A stretch of DNA of 64,000 nucleotides from Anoxybacteroides voinovskiense (lineage in GTDB: Bacteria > Bacillota > Bacilli > Bacillales > Anoxybacillaceae). The stretch covers positions 62,001-126,000 of the forward strand of contig NZ_JACIDE010000003.1 in assembly GCF_014196205.1 (NCBI RefSeq), written 5' to 3'. This document shows positions 43,059 through 53,582 of this stretch, one piece after another. The position numbers were made by a program, and so were the translations under genes. How positions within the stretch are numbered: position 1 is the stretch's first letter; every line of letters begins with the position of its first letter. The notes below the pieces were generated by a model, which was not told the DNA's origin, did no database searches, and saw only the letters and a list, made by a program, of their open reading frames with translations.

Positions 43059-45113
43059 TCAAAACCATTCGAATAGTTTTTCCAACCAATTGCTTGATTT
43101 GTCTTTATGCTCTTTCTTTTTCTTCTTTTTCTGCATGTGGTCGGTACAATATTCGTTCGGTTCTGTGCCCGTGATGTAGTACGTGAGCCGTTTCACAGGA
43201 CAGGCGTCCGTAGCGAGTTTCCCGTTGTCAGGGTCGATGTATACACCGACGACTCCTTTCGTTGGCGTAAATGATTTTACAGGTTCTTTTTGTAAACTTT
43301 TTTCCATGAACTGTACCCAAATTTTTTTCGCATATTGTTTTTCCGATGGTTTCGTCATTTTTTCTCCGCGGTCATATCCAGTCCAAATGCCAGCGACAAG
43401 CTGTGGCGCGTAGCCAATCATCCAGCTATCTGTTTCTGTCGTCCCTGATTTTCCAGCGTAAGGACGAGTGATGTCGCCCGCGATCGTTTGCCCTGTGACG
43501 GTTGTGTAGTCGTTCAGTTTCGGGTCGAACATGCCGGTCATTAACTCCGTTGTTACAAAAGCAGCGTCTTCGTCGAGCACTTGTTCCTCGTGTTGCGTTG
43601 CTTCGTAAATTGTTTCCCCACGATAATTAACGATTTTCTTTATAAAGACCGGCTCGATTTTTTTGCCGCCATTGGCAAGAATACCGTAGGCGGTGACCAT
43701 GTCAATCACTTTTACTGGCGACGTTCCGAGCGCAAGCGACGGTACTTTTTTCAGTTTGCTCGTAATGCCGAGTTTTTTCGCTGTTTCCACCAGCTGGTCT
43801 TCCCCGATAAACAAATGCGTTTTCACTGCAAACACGTTATCGGATAACGCAATCGCTTGCGCCAACGTAATCGTATCGTTTGCATAGTAATTGTTGTAGT
43901 TATGTGGCGTATACGTCGAGCCGTCATCAAGTGTAAATGTTGTCAATTCGCTACGCATTTCTGTGGACGGCGTAAACCCTTGTTTAATTGCTGCATAATA
44001 AAGAAACGGTTTAAACGTTGAGCCAGGTTGCCGCTCGGCTTGTATCGCGCGGTTATACTGGCTTTTTTCATAATCTCGTCCACCGACGAGCGCCTTTACT
44101 TCCCCTGTGCGCGGGTCCATCGCGACGAGCGCTGCTTGAATGGCGGACGATGGGTCAATAATTTGTTCGATTTGTTGCTCAGCGATTGCTTGCATGTTCG
44201 GATCTAATGATGTGTAGACACGCAATCCTCCCATTTCAATCGTCCGTTCATCGAGTCCGATTTTCGTCCGTAATACGTATTTTACAGCATCTTGAAAATA
44301 AGGAGCGATTGGTTTTTGCACGATTTCGTGATGGCGTGAGTACACAAGCGGTGTGCGGTACGCCTGTTCCGCTTCTTTTTGGCTAATATAGCCGCTATCA
44401 ACCATCGCTTGTAACACCATTTTCTGCCGCTGTTTTGCTCTCGTTTCATTGACGAATGGCGAGTAATACGACGGTCCTTTCGGGATGCCGGCTAGCATGC
44501 TTGCTTCACTTAATGTCAACTCGTTTGCTGATTTCCCAAAATAATAGCGGGCGGCAGCTTCTACTCCGTACACTCCGTGACCGTAATAAATCGTATTTAA
44601 GTAGCCTTCTAAAATATCTTGCTTCGTATAGTTGACTTCCAGTCGAATCGTATATAGCGCTTCTTGTAATTTTCTTACCCATGTTTTATCCAATGTTAAA
44701 AATAAGTTGCGCGCATATTGCTGGGTAATCGTGCTTGCCCCTTGCACTTTTTGCATCGCTTTTATATCAGCAATAATTGCAGCAACGATGCGCTTTATAT
44801 CAAATCCGTAATGGTCGAAAAACTTTCGGTCTTCGACGGCAACGGTCGCATGGATGATAACAGGGGACATGTCGTGCAAGCTCACCCAATAGCGCGTTTG
44901 TCCGTTATCACTTTCCCCGATTTTTGTGCCATCATCAGCATAAAACACCGTTGTTTGCGGCACCGCTAACGGTGGTGCTCCTTCCCATTTTGCCAACGCG
45001 ATAATAGCTGTAATACAAGCGGCAAATAGAAAGGTGAGGATGAGGCTAATAAAGATGAACGCCCGTATATATTTGACTGTTCCGCGAAACCGGCTACCTG
45101 GAATGAGCTCCAA
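43059..45113 (-). CDS. pbpG: class A penicillin-binding protein (PBP2d type)
   Basis: This bifunctional peptidoglycan synthase has about 684 residues. One N-terminal membrane helix is followed by a GT51 glycosyltransferase domain (AVEDRKFFDHYGFD, GASTITQQYARNL) and a transpeptidase domain with SxxK in RQPGSTFKPF, SDN, and KSGTTETD. TTG 45113 is preferred: GAGGTGAG lies five bases before it, while the ATG at 45134 has no site. The tail is Lys-rich. B. subtilis PbpG acts in forespore wall synthesis. Confidence 0.9.
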   Translation of the reverse strand: MELIPGSRFRGTVKYIRAFIFISLILTFLFAACITAIIALAKWEGAPPLAVPQTTVFYADDGTKIGESDNGQTRYWVSLHDMSPVIIHATVAVEDRKFFDHYGFDIKRIVAAIIADIKAMQKVQGASTITQQYARNLFLTLDKTWVRKLQEALYTIRLEVNYTKQDILEGYLNTIYYGHGVYGVEAAARYYFGKSANELTLSEASMLAGIPKGPSYYSPFVNETRAKQRQKMVLQAMVDSGYISQKEAEQAYRTPLVYSRHHEIVQKPIAPYFQDAVKYVLRTKIGLDERTIEMGGLRVYTSLDPNMQAIAEQQIEQIIDPSSAIQAALVAMDPRTGEVKALVGGRDYEKSQYNRAIQAERQPGSTFKPFLYYAAIKQGFTPSTEMRSELTTFTLDDGSTYTPHNYNNYYANDTITLAQAIALSDNVFAVKTHLFIGEDQLVETAKKLGITSKLKKVPSLALGTSPVKVIDMVTAYGILANGGKKIEPVFIKKIVNYRGETIYEATQHEEQVLDEDAAFVTTELMTGMFDPKLNDYTTVTGQTIAGDITRPYAGKSGTTETDSWMIGYAPQLVAGIWTGYDRGEKMTKPSEKQYAKKIWVQFMEKSLQKEPVKSFTPTKGVVGVYIDPDNGKLATDACPVKRLTYYITGTEPNEYCTDHMQKKKKKKEHKDKSSNWLEKLFEWF

Positions 45114-45194
45114 TTCTCTCACCTCATCAATCATTTGTTATAGTTAGTATGAAAAGATTTTTCCCATTTTAAACATTTTTCTAGCAACTTTTAC

Positions 45195-45222
45195 TTGAAA
45201 TTTTGCTAGATTGCTCTATACT
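45195..45222 (+). promoter_or_regulatory. promoter of speE
   Basis: TTGAAA and TATACT with 16-base spacing, about 75 bp before speE. Confidence 0.6.
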
Positions 45223-45295
45223 TTTTCATGTTTAGTTTTTCTTTGTAAGGCTAAAATAAAGGCATGTGAATGAATAAAAGAAAGGGTGTTTACAC

Positions 45296-46123
45296 ATGGA
45301 ATTGTGGTTTACAGAAAAGCAGACGGAACATTTTGGAATTACAGCACGAATTAAACGCACTTTACATACAGAACAGACGGAATTCCAAAAGCTTGATATG
45401 GTCGAAACGGAAGAGTTCGGAAATATGCTTATTTTAGATGGCATGGTCATGACGACACAAAAAGACGAGTTCGTCTATCACGAAATGGTCGCCCATGTGC
45501 CGCTCTTTACGCATCCGAACCCAGAAAACGTGCTTGTTGTTGGCGGCGGGGACGGTGGCGTCATCCGCGAAGTGTTGAAACATCCGAGCGTGAAAAAAGC
45601 GACGTTAGTAGAAATTGATGGAAAAGTTATCGAATACTCGAAAAAATATCTTCCGGAAATTGCTGGGATGTTAGACGACCCACGCGTCGAAGTGAAAGTC
45701 GATGACGGCTTTATGCATATTGCGCAAAGCGAAAACGAATACGATGTCATCATGGTAGACTCCACAGAACCAGTCGGTCCAGCGGTGAACTTATTTACAA
45801 AAGGGTTTTACGCAGGCATTGCCAAAGCGTTAAAAGAAGACGGCATTTTCGTGGCACAAACGGACAACCCTTGGTTTAAAGCCGATTTAATTCGCACGGT
45901 TCAGCGTGATGTGCGCGAAATTTTCCCAATTACGCGCCTTTATATCGCGAACATCCCAACATATCCAAGCGGCATGTGGACGTTTACGATGGGCTCGAAA
46001 AAATATGATCCACTAGCAGTGAGCGATGACCGTTTCCATGACATTGACACGAAATATTACACAAAAGAGTTGCATAAAGCGTGCTTTGTCTTGCCGAAAT
46101 TTGTCGCTGATTTAGTGAAATAA
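45296..46123 (+). CDS. speE: spermidine synthase
   Basis: This 275-residue aminopropyltransferase makes spermidine from putrescine and decarboxylated SAM. The Rossmann motif [16 protein letters not shown] is near 82 and the catalytic Asp region [10 protein letters not shown] near 155. AAAGGGTG precedes ATG. The agmatinase gene follows 12 bp later, so the pair supplies and uses putrescine in the ADC pathway. Confidence 0.95.
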   Translation: MELWFTEKQTEHFGITARIKRTLHTEQTEFQKLDMVETEEFGNMLILDGMVMTTQKDEFVYHEMVAHVPLFTHPNPENVLVVGGGDGGVIREVLKHPSVKKATLVEIDGKVIEYSKKYLPEIAGMLDDPRVEVKVDDGFMHIAQSENEYDVIMVDSTEPVGPAVNLFTKGFYAGIAKALKEDGIFVAQTDNPWFKADLIRTVQRDVREIFPITRLYIANIPTYPSGMWTFTMGSKKYDPLAVSDDRFHDIDTKYYTKELHKACFVLPKFVADLVK

Positions 46124-46135
46124 GGGGGATTTTTC

Positions 46136-47017
46136 ATGCGATTTGATGAAGCGTATTCTGGCAACGTCTTTATTAAAAGCCATCCGAATTTTGAAGAGAG
46201 CGAAGCGGTCATTTACGGCATGCCGATGGACTGGACGGTCAGCTACCGCCCAGGTTCTCGCTTCGGTCCTGCGCGCATTCGCGAAGTATCGATTGGGTTA
46301 GAAGAATATAGCCCGTATTTAGACCGTGAACTAGAAGAAGTAAAATATTTTGATGCTGGCGATATTCCGCTTCCATTCGGCAACGCCCAGCGCAGTTTAG
46401 ACATGATTGAAGAGTTTGTCGACCGTCTGTTGGCCGCAGACAAATTCCCGCTTGGTCTTGGCGGCGAGCATTTAGTGTCGTGGCCGGTCATGAAAGCGGT
46501 ATATAAAAAATATCCCGATTTAGCGATTATTCATATGGACGCGCATACCGATTTGCGCGAGCATTACGAAGGCGAGCCGTTGTCGCACTCGACGCCGATT
46601 CGTAAAATTGCCGAGCTGATTGGCCCAAAAAACGTATACTCGTTTGGCATTCGTTCCGGCATGAAAGAAGAATTTGAGTGGGCGAAAGAAAACGGCATGT
46701 ACATTGCCAAATTTGAAGTATTAGAGCCGTTAAAAGAAGTGCTGCCAACGCTTGCGGGTCGTCCGGTGTACGTCACGATCGACATCGACGTACTAGACCC
46801 AGCGCATGCACCAGGGACAGGGACGGTAGATGCAGGCGGCATTACGTCAAAAGAATTGCTCGCGGCCATTCACGAAATTGCTCGCTCGGATGTGCACGTT
46901 GTCGGAGCGGACTTAGTCGAAGTTGCGCCTGTATATGACCATTCCGAACAAACAGCCAACACAGCAAGCAAACTTGTGCGAGAAATGCTTCTTGGTTGGG
47001 TTCAAAAACGGAAATAA
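46136..47017 (+). CDS. speB: agmatinase
   Basis: This 293-residue ureohydrolase converts agmatine to putrescine and urea. Manganese ligands are visible: His in GLGGEHLVSW, DAHTDLRE near 135, and DIDVLDPAHAPGTGT near 218. AAGGGGG precedes ATG. Same length and operon as in B. subtilis. Confidence 0.95.
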   Translation: MRFDEAYSGNVFIKSHPNFEESEAVIYGMPMDWTVSYRPGSRFGPARIREVSIGLEEYSPYLDRELEEVKYFDAGDIPLPFGNAQRSLDMIEEFVDRLLAADKFPLGLGGEHLVSWPVMKAVYKKYPDLAIIHMDAHTDLREHYEGEPLSHSTPIRKIAELIGPKNVYSFGIRSGMKEEFEWAKENGMYIAKFEVLEPLKEVLPTLAGRPVYVTIDIDVLDPAHAPGTGTVDAGGITSKELLAAIHEIARSDVHVVGADLVEVAPVYDHSEQTANTASKLVREMLLGWVQKRK

Positions 47018-47021
47018 TGTC

Positions 47022-47054
47022 AATCCCCGTCTAAATGGACGGGGATTTTTTTTG
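47022..47054 (+). terminator. terminator of speE-speB
   Basis: AATCCCCGTC pairs with GGACGGGGATT, then eight T's. Confidence 0.9.
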
Positions 47055-47128
47055 ACATAGGACAAGGAATGGGCTCATATAGTAAAGTACGATTTCCATT
47101 TTGCCAATAGGGGAAAGGAGGGGAGATG

Positions 47129-47494
47129 ATGGGGGTTCGTTTGATCAAAATTTCTGCCGTTTATTTTGCGCTTGGCGTTTGTTTAGGGCTTTATATGTCA
47201 ATGACACATTCCTTCACACTTACGCCTGTGCACGTCCATATTAACTTGCTTGGCTGGACAGCATTGACGCTTGCAGGTATTATTTATCACTTATTTCCAC
47301 AAATCGCGGCGACGACATGGGCAAAAGCACATGTTTGGCTTCATAATATCGGGCTGCCAGTAATGATGATTAGCCTCGCATTTGTTGTTTTCGGGCATGA
47401 GTCATGGATTCCGCTTACGGCTACTGGCGGCGTTCTCGTCACGCTTGGCGTGCTTAGCTTTGCGTGGAACGTGGTGAAAAACTTAAAAGCATAA
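47129..47494 (+). CDS. small four-helix His-containing membrane protein, haem-oxidase-like
   Basis: This 121-residue protein starts at ATG 47129, seven bases after GGAGG. Four hydrophobic helices hold conserved-looking histidines: VHVHINLLGW in helix 2, IIYHLFPQ, and VWLHNIG. The H-x-H-x3-LGW pattern resembles the first helices of NorB or cytochrome oxidase subunit I, so haem binding is possible, but the copper-site helices are missing. Role unknown. Confidence 0.6.
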   Translation: MGVRLIKISAVYFALGVCLGLYMSMTHSFTLTPVHVHINLLGWTALTLAGIIYHLFPQIAATTWAKAHVWLHNIGLPVMMISLAFVVFGHESWIPLTATGGVLVTLGVLSFAWNVVKNLKA

Positions 47495-47499
47495 ATGAA

Positions 47500-47530
47500 A
47501 GGCGGTCTCTTTCTCGAGACCGCCTATTGC
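47500..47530 (+). terminator. hairpin before ywiB
   Basis: GGCGGTCTC and GAGACCGCC form a 9-bp stem; the T-run is weak. Confidence 0.55.
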
Positions 47531-47587
47531 ATGTGTTGCGGGCTTTTCTTATACTTAATGAGAGTTCATATAGCAAGGTGTGAAACG

Positions 47588-48025
47588 ATGGAGAGAACGA
47601 ATGGAACGCCGATTTTGCTGAAGCAAGTGACGGAAATTCGTGACGGTTTGCGAAAAGAAACTGTTGTCGTTGAAGCAAATGGTTTATACTACATAAAAGG
47701 GGATACGGTCTATTTAACATTTGACGAGCAATATGAAGGTCGAACGGTAAAAAATGTGGTAAAAATCCACGAAGACGAAGTTGTTGTCCTTCGTTCCGGC
47801 GCGGTGAAAATGCGCCATACGTTCCGAAAGCATAAAGAAACGGTCGGGACGTATGAAAACGAACTGGCGCGCTGGTCGTTGAAAACAAAAACAGATGAAG
47901 TGCGGTACCAATACAACGAAAAAGCGAAAAAAGGTCAACTATTTTTTTCTTACATATTGCAGCTAGCAGAACGCGATGCTGGCCGGTATAAAGTAACGAT
48001 TTTATTTAGGGAGGAACGAACATGA
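47588..48025 (+). CDS. ywiB: YwiB (DUF1934) beta-barrel protein
   Basis: This 145-residue protein starts at ATG 47588, after AGGTG; the longer frame runs through the upstream hairpin. The alternating pattern [43 protein letters not shown] is typical of the calycin-like YwiB family. Function is unknown. It overlaps argS by 4 bp, implying coupled translation. Confidence 0.85.
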   Translation: MERTNGTPILLKQVTEIRDGLRKETVVVEANGLYYIKGDTVYLTFDEQYEGRTVKNVVKIHEDEVVVLRSGAVKMRHTFRKHKETVGTYENELARWSLKTKTDEVRYQYNEKAKKGQLFFSYILQLAERDAGRYKVTILFREERT

Positions 48026-49692
48026 ATATTGTCGAACAAATGAAAGAAAAGCTGAAAGAAGAAATTAAGCAAGCCGTCCTGAAAGCAGGGCTTGTGGATG
48101 AGGCAAACATGCCTGCGGTCATTTTAGAAGTGCCGCGCGAAAAAGCGCACGGCGATTATTCTACCAATATGGCGATGCAGCTTGCCCGCGTTGCGAAAAA
48201 AGCGCCGCGCATCATCGCAGAAGAAATCGTTCGCCATTTTAACCAAGGCGCCGTTTCCGTCGAAAAAATCGACATTGCGGGACCTGGCTTTATTAACTTT
48301 TACATGGACAACCGTTACTTAACGAACTTAATTCCGACGATTTTAACGGCAGGAGCGTCGTATGGCGAAACGAATGTTGGCAACGGACAAAAAGTGCAAG
48401 TTGAGTTCGTGTCCGCTAATCCAACGGGGAGCTTGCATTTAGGCCATGCGCGCGGGGCAGCGGTCGGCGATTCGTTATGCAACATTTTAGCGAAAGCCGG
48501 ATTTGACGTGACGCGCGAATATTATATTAACGATGCCGGCAACCAAATTGCCAACTTGGCAAAATCGGTCGAAGCTCGCTATTTCCAAGCGCTCGGGTTG
48601 GAAAAAGAAATGCCAGAAGACGGGTATTATGGCGAAGATATTATTGAGCTAGGGAAAAAGCTAGCAACAGAACACGGCGATAAATTTGTCGGAATGGATG
48701 AAAAAGAGAGATTAGAACAATTCCGCGAATACGGCTTAACGTACGAAATGGAAAAAATTAAAAAAGATTTAGCTGATTTCCGCGTCCGCTTTGACGTTTG
48801 GTATTCGGAAACGTCGCTTTACCATAACGGGAAAATCGAAAAAGCGCTACAAGCATTGCGCGAACAAGGACACATTTACGAACAAGACGGGGCGACATGG
48901 TTCCGCTCGACGACGTTTGGCGACGATAAAGATCGCGTATTGATTAAACAAGACGGCACGTATACGTATTTATTGCCGGATATTGCGTACCATCAGGACA
49001 AGCTTGAGCGCGGGTTTACAAAAATCATTAACATTTGGGGCGCGGATCATCATGGCTACATTCCGCGCATGAAAGCAGCGATTGCCGCGCTTGGCTATGA
49101 TCCGGACATGTTAGAGGTAGAAATTATTCAGCTCGTTAGCTTGTATCAAAACGGCGAAAAAGTGAAAATGAGCAAGCGAACCGGCAAAGCGGTCACAATG
49201 CGCGATTTGATGGAGGAAGTCGGATTAGACGCCACACGCTATTTCTTTGCGATGCGTTCAAGCGATACGCATTTAGATTTTGATATGGATTTAGCGGTTT
49301 CGCAATCGAACGAAAACCCAGTATATTATGCGCAATACGCGCATGCACGCGTATGCAGCATTCTTCGCCAAGGCGAAGAGCAAAACTTGTCGTATGACGG
49401 TGAGTTGGCGCTTGACTATATCCAGTCGGAAAAAGAAATAGAGCTATTGAAAACGCTAGGTGAGTTTCCAACAGCAGTAGCCGAAGCAGCGCTTAAGCGC
49501 ACTCCGCATCGTGTGACAAACTATATTTTTGAGCTTGCGTCGGCGTTGCATAGCTTTTACAATGCAGAGAAAGTCATCGACCAAGAAAACGTCGACAAAA
49601 CGAAAGCGCGTCTAGCGTTAGTGAAAGCCGTGCAAATTACGCTGCAAAATGCTCTACAGTTAATCGGCGTCTCCGCACCGGAAAAAATGTGA
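48022..49692 (+). CDS. argS: arginyl-tRNA synthetase
   Basis: This 556-residue class I synthetase charges tRNA-Arg. The HIGH motif appears as SLHLGHARG near 133, and a KMSKS-type motif [12 protein letters not shown] near 380. The N-terminal Add-1 domain and C-terminal DALR anticodon domain are complete. AGGGAGG precedes ATG. Position matches B. subtilis. Confidence 0.97.
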   Translation: MNIVEQMKEKLKEEIKQAVLKAGLVDEANMPAVILEVPREKAHGDYSTNMAMQLARVAKKAPRIIAEEIVRHFNQGAVSVEKIDIAGPGFINFYMDNRYLTNLIPTILTAGASYGETNVGNGQKVQVEFVSANPTGSLHLGHARGAAVGDSLCNILAKAGFDVTREYYINDAGNQIANLAKSVEARYFQALGLEKEMPEDGYYGEDIIELGKKLATEHGDKFVGMDEKERLEQFREYGLTYEMEKIKKDLADFRVRFDVWYSETSLYHNGKIEKALQALREQGHIYEQDGATWFRSTTFGDDKDRVLIKQDGTYTYLLPDIAYHQDKLERGFTKIINIWGADHHGYIPRMKAAIAALGYDPDMLEVEIIQLVSLYQNGEKVKMSKRTGKAVTMRDLMEEVGLDATRYFFAMRSSDTHLDFDMDLAVSQSNENPVYYAQYAHARVCSILRQGEEQNLSYDGELALDYIQSEKEIELLKTLGEFPTAVAEAALKRTPHRVTNYIFELASALHSFYNAEKVIDQENVDKTKARLALVKAVQITLQNALQLIGVSAPEKM

Positions 49693-49722
49693 CGTTGTTT
49701 TTGAAATATAATAATAAATAAG

Positions 49723-49766
49723 AAAAGTGGGTATATTTGTGGTAGACAAATATATCCACTTTTTTT
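49723..49766 (+). terminator. terminator of argS
   Basis: AAGTGG-TATATTTGT pairs with ACAAATATA-CCACTT, then T's. Confidence 0.8.
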
Positions 49767-49873
49767 GCCTCCACATTTGGAAAATAGTATGATAAGATGG
49801 GTAATGGCTGTCGATAGAAGTAGATATTTGTCGAAAAAATGCGACAGTGGAAAAATGGAGGAGATGTTTTACG

Positions 49874-50041
49874 ATGAAAGAAATTATTTTATCACTATTG
49901 ACCGGTATGGTCGTTGGCTTTTTATTTACGTTATTCCGCTTGCCGATTCCGGCACCGCCGGCACTTGCAGGCATTTCCGGTATCGTCGGCGTCTATTTAG
50001 GCATGAAAGCGTTTGAATGGATTAGCACGTTATGGAAATAA
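49874..50041 (+). CDS. XapX (DUF1427) small membrane protein
   Basis: This 55-residue protein starts at ATG 49874, after GGAGGAG. Two helices flank the conserved RLPIPAPPALAGISGIVGVYLG stretch of the XapX family. The family is sometimes linked to xanthosine uptake, but a role here is unproven. It is monocistronic, with its own terminator. Confidence 0.85.
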   Translation: MKEIILSLLTGMVVGFLFTLFRLPIPAPPALAGISGIVGVYLGMKAFEWISTLWK

Positions 50042-50068
50042 AATGTTGGGGGCGACCCCAACATTTTA
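50041..50068. terminator. bidirectional terminator between xapX-like gene and cls
   Basis: AAATGTTGGGG pairs with CCCCAACATTT around a 4-base loop. Confidence 0.85.
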
Positions 50069-51250
50069 CTATAACCATTGGGAAAAAAGGGTGGAAATGG
50101 ACTCCTTCCCCCGCTCCCATATCGACCGCTTTTTCCACCAGTCAAGCGTCAGTGGCTCCGAACGTGATAATTCATGGCGGATGACGCGTTTCATTTGCTC
50201 AGTGAATGTTCGGTCGTAAATGAAACAATTCATTTCCCCATTGAGAAAAAAGCTTCGTTTATCAAAATTTGCCGTCCCAATATCGCATATGTCGTCATCA
50301 ACAATAATCGTTTTCGCATGATAAAACCCTTGGTAAAACCGATAAATGCGCGCTCCTTTTTTCAATAATCGATAAAAGTACGGAAACGCTGCTTCTTTTA
50401 CAAATAGATGATCGGCTTTTAGCGGCACAACAATGGTCACCGCTACGCCTCGTTTCCGTGCATCGATTAGTGCTCCCATCACTTTTTTACTTGGAATAAA
50501 ATACGGCGAACCGATAATAATTTCCCGCTGCGCTTGCTGGATGAGGCGAGCAAAATCTTCTTCTAGCCCATCCCCGTTTGTCGCGATGAACCGATGAACA
50601 ATTGTTCCACGCGGCAATTCTGGGAAATACCGCGTTTCCTGTTGCAACATTTCTGTCGTTGCAGCTTTCCAATCCTTCAAAAATTGCGCTTGTAAATCTA
50701 TTACTCCTTCCCCGCATATTTTCAAATGATAGTCGCGCCAATCGCCAAAATCAGCATCTTGCCCTACGTATTCTTTCCCGATATTAAACCCGCCGATATA
50801 GCCGATCGTTCCATCAATAACCGTGATTTTCCGATGATTGCGGCGATTGAGCTGATAAAAAAAGTAAGGGAATGACGGCTTTTGACTAAAAGCAAAGCGC
50901 ACTCCGCTTTTCTTTAAGGAGCGAATCGTTTTCCGAGGTAGCCTAAAACTGCCGATCCAATCGACAAGTAACCGCACCTCGACCCCTTCTTTTGCCTTTT
51001 GTTGTAAAAGAGAAAAAAATTGTTGACTAATGTCGTCCGTTTTGACAATATAGAACAAAACGTGAATATGGTGCGTTGCCTTTTGTATTTCTAGGAAATA
51101 ATCGGCGAATAAATGATGCCCATTAGTAAACAACGTTATGTCGCTTTTCCGCAGCGGATATTCTTTTTTTGGAGCATGTCGCTTTCGTCGGCGACCGAGC
51201 CACTCATCAAGAGCGATAAGCAGCAAAATGGCAACTACCCATACCACCAT
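50069..51250 (-). CDS. cardiolipin synthase-like phospholipase D family protein
   Basis: This 393-residue membrane-anchored protein has one N-terminal helix and two HKD motifs, HRKITVIDGTIGYIGG near 160 and HAKTIIVDDDICDIGTANFDKRS near 320. It condenses phosphatidylglycerol to cardiolipin in known members. It is shorter than ClsA (about 480) because only one membrane helix is present. It lies where B. subtilis has ywiE. Good family call; enzymatic specificity inferred. Confidence 0.85.
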   Translation of the reverse strand: MVVWVVAILLLIALDEWLGRRRKRHAPKKEYPLRKSDITLFTNGHHLFADYFLEIQKATHHIHVLFYIVKTDDISQQFFSLLQQKAKEGVEVRLLVDWIGSFRLPRKTIRSLKKSGVRFAFSQKPSFPYFFYQLNRRNHRKITVIDGTIGYIGGFNIGKEYVGQDADFGDWRDYHLKICGEGVIDLQAQFLKDWKAATTEMLQQETRYFPELPRGTIVHRFIATNGDGLEEDFARLIQQAQREIIIGSPYFIPSKKVMGALIDARKRGVAVTIVVPLKADHLFVKEAAFPYFYRLLKKGARIYRFYQGFYHAKTIIVDDDICDIGTANFDKRSFFLNGEMNCFIYDRTFTEQMKRVIRHELSRSEPLTLDWWKKRSIWERGKESISTLFSQWL

Positions 51251-51338
51251 ACGTCCCTCCTATGTTGTAAGTCATTATGTCATTAATGTACCCGTTATGA
51301 AAAAAATTAACATGCTCGCCAGCAAAAACATTGTTGAC

Positions 51339-51380
51339 TGAATGCTCATTCATAATTAAAATAAAACCAAGGGGTATAAT
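51339..51380 (+). promoter_or_regulatory. FadR-like operator and promoter of fadF
   Basis: TGAATG-CT-CATTCA (51339-51352) resembles the TGAATGA...TCATTCA operator of TetR-type FadR of Bacillus. TATAAT (51375-51380) starts 22 bp later, so a bound repressor would cover the -35 region. Confidence 0.6.
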
Positions 51381-51445
51381 TCTGAAAATTCCTTTTGTTG
51401 TTAATATTTTTTCTTTAGTGCCATAAAGGGGGAAAGGGGAGTTAC

Positions 51446-53542
51446 ATGGTGAATTCGTTACTTATTGTTAATTTTCTTGCGTTTTTATTTGTAACCGCTT
51501 ACGCATTACATTTGTTTGTGTATTTAGTGAAAACGCGCATCGCCTATATTAAGCTAGGCAAAAAAGTCGAGTTTGACCAAAAGGTCAAAGAGCGCCTCGA
51601 AAAAATTTGGGTGAATGTGTTTGGTCAGAAAAAGTTGTTAAAAGATAAAAAAAGCGGCTTGATTCACGTCATCTTTTTTTACGGGTTTATTCTCGTCCAG
51701 TTTGGCGCGATTGATTTTATTATTAAAGGGCTTATTCCAGAAGGACATTTACCGCTCGGGCCGCTTTATCCAAGCTTTACGTTTTTCCAAGAAATTGTGA
51801 CATTGCTTATTTTGCTTGCGGTGTTTTGGGCGTTTTACCGCCGTTACATCGAAAAGCTTGTCCGCTTAAAGCGCGACTTTAAAGCAGGACTTGTGTTAAT
51901 TTTTATCGGCGGATTGATGCTTTCGGTATTATTCGGAAACGGCATGAGCATGATTTGGCATGGCGAAGACGCGACATGGAGCGAGCCAGTTGCTTCCCTT
52001 GTCGCTGGGGCATTTTCATGGGTCGGAAAAACAGGGGCGACCGTTCTCTTTTACGTTGCTTGGTGGGTGCACTTACTCATTTTACTTACTTTCTTAGTAT
52101 ACGTTCCACAATCGAAGCATGCACATTTAATTGCAGGGCCGGTGAACGTCTTTTTCAGCCGGTTGTCGCGTCCGAAGCTGGAGAAAATTAATTTTGAAGA
52201 CGAAACGCAAGAGTCGTTTGGCGTCGGAAGAATTGAAGACTTTAAACAAACGCAGCTCATTGATTTATATGCCTGTGTCGAGTGCGGTCGCTGTACAAGC
52301 ATGTGTCCGGCGACAGGAACAGGAAAAATGTTATCGCCAATGGACTTAATTTTAAAAATGCGTGACCACTTAACAGAAAAAGGGGCAGCGGTCACGTCAA
52401 AAGCGCCTTGGGTGCCAGTATTTGCGTTTAAACATACAAAAGGGAACCAGCTTGCGTTTGCCGGATACGGAGAACAAGCAGCTACGGTCGAAATGCCGAA
52501 CTTGATTGGGGATGTCATCACAGAGGAAGAAATTTGGGCCTGTACGACATGCCGCAACTGCGAAGATCAATGCCCGGTCATGAACGAACATGTCGATAAA
52601 ATTATCGACCTTCGCCGCTACCTCGTGTTAACGGAAGGAAAAATGAACCCAGATGCGCAACGGGCGATGACCAATATCGAACGCCAAGGCAACCCATGGG
52701 GACTCAACCGAAAAGAAAAAGAAAATTGGCGTGAATTGCGCGAAGACGTGCATATTCCAACGGTAAAAGAAATGCAAAAGGCCGGCGAAGAATTCGAATA
52801 CTTATTCTGGGTCGGCTCGATGGGGTCGTTTGATAACCGCAGTCAAAAAATTGCCTTAGCTTTTGCCCGTTTGTTAAACGAAGCAGGCGTCAAATTTGCG
52901 ATTTTAGGCAATAAAGAGAAAAACTCTGGCGACACGCCGCGCCGTTTAGGGAACGAATTTTTATTCCAAGAATTAGTGACGAATAACATCGCCGAATTCG
53001 AAAAAGCCGGCGTGAAAAAAATCGTCACGATCGACCCGCATGCATACAACACGTTTAAAAACGAATATCCGGATTTCGGCTTTGAAGCAGAAGTGTACCA
53101 TCATACCGAATTGTTAGCGAAGCTTGTCGAAGAAGGGCGGCTAGTGCCGAAATACGAAGTAAACGAAACGATTACTTTCCACGATTCTTGTTATCTTGGC
53201 CGCTACAACGAAGTGTACGAGCAGCCGCGCAACATTTTGCGAGCGATTCCTGGAGTGAAACTTGTTGAGATGGAACGCAACCGCGAAAAAGGAATGTGCT
53301 GCGGTGCGGGTGGTGGCTTAATGTGGATGGAAGAAACGACAGGCACGCGCATTAACGTCGCACGCACGGAGCAGGCGTTAGCGGTCAACCCAACCGTCAT
53401 CAGTTCCGGCTGTCCGTACTGCTTAACGATGTTAAGCGATGGAACGAAAGCGAAAGAAGTCGAGGAGAAAGTCGCGACGTATGACATTGCGGAACTGCTT
53501 GAAAAAGCTGTGTTTGGAGATAAAAAAGAAGTTGCTTCATAA
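51446..53542 (+). CDS. fadF: FadF, membrane iron-sulfur electron carrier of beta-oxidation
   Basis: This 698-residue protein has N-terminal membrane helices (nitrate reductase gamma-like, about 5-230). Two 4Fe-4S motifs follow: CVECGRCTSMCP near 277 and CTTCRNCEDQCP near 367. Two CCG-type domains end it (FHDSCYLGR, GMCCGAGGG, SSGCPYC). It likely passes electrons from acyl-CoA dehydrogenases or ETF to menaquinone. In B. subtilis fadF (ywjF) is FadR-regulated and next to acdA, as here. Confidence 0.9.
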   Translation: MVNSLLIVNFLAFLFVTAYALHLFVYLVKTRIAYIKLGKKVEFDQKVKERLEKIWVNVFGQKKLLKDKKSGLIHVIFFYGFILVQFGAIDFIIKGLIPEGHLPLGPLYPSFTFFQEIVTLLILLAVFWAFYRRYIEKLVRLKRDFKAGLVLIFIGGLMLSVLFGNGMSMIWHGEDATWSEPVASLVAGAFSWVGKTGATVLFYVAWWVHLLILLTFLVYVPQSKHAHLIAGPVNVFFSRLSRPKLEKINFEDETQESFGVGRIEDFKQTQLIDLYACVECGRCTSMCPATGTGKMLSPMDLILKMRDHLTEKGAAVTSKAPWVPVFAFKHTKGNQLAFAGYGEQAATVEMPNLIGDVITEEEIWACTTCRNCEDQCPVMNEHVDKIIDLRRYLVLTEGKMNPDAQRAMTNIERQGNPWGLNRKEKENWRELREDVHIPTVKEMQKAGEEFEYLFWVGSMGSFDNRSQKIALAFARLLNEAGVKFAILGNKEKNSGDTPRRLGNEFLFQELVTNNIAEFEKAGVKKIVTIDPHAYNTFKNEYPDFGFEAEVYHHTELLAKLVEEGRLVPKYEVNETITFHDSCYLGRYNEVYEQPRNILRAIPGVKLVEMERNREKGMCCGAGGGLMWMEETTGTRINVARTEQALAVNPTVISSGCPYCLTMLSDGTKAKEVEEKVATYDIAELLEKAVFGDKKEVAS

Positions 53543-53582
53543 AAAAATTGCATAAATAATTCGTATTTTTTAAAATAGTTGG

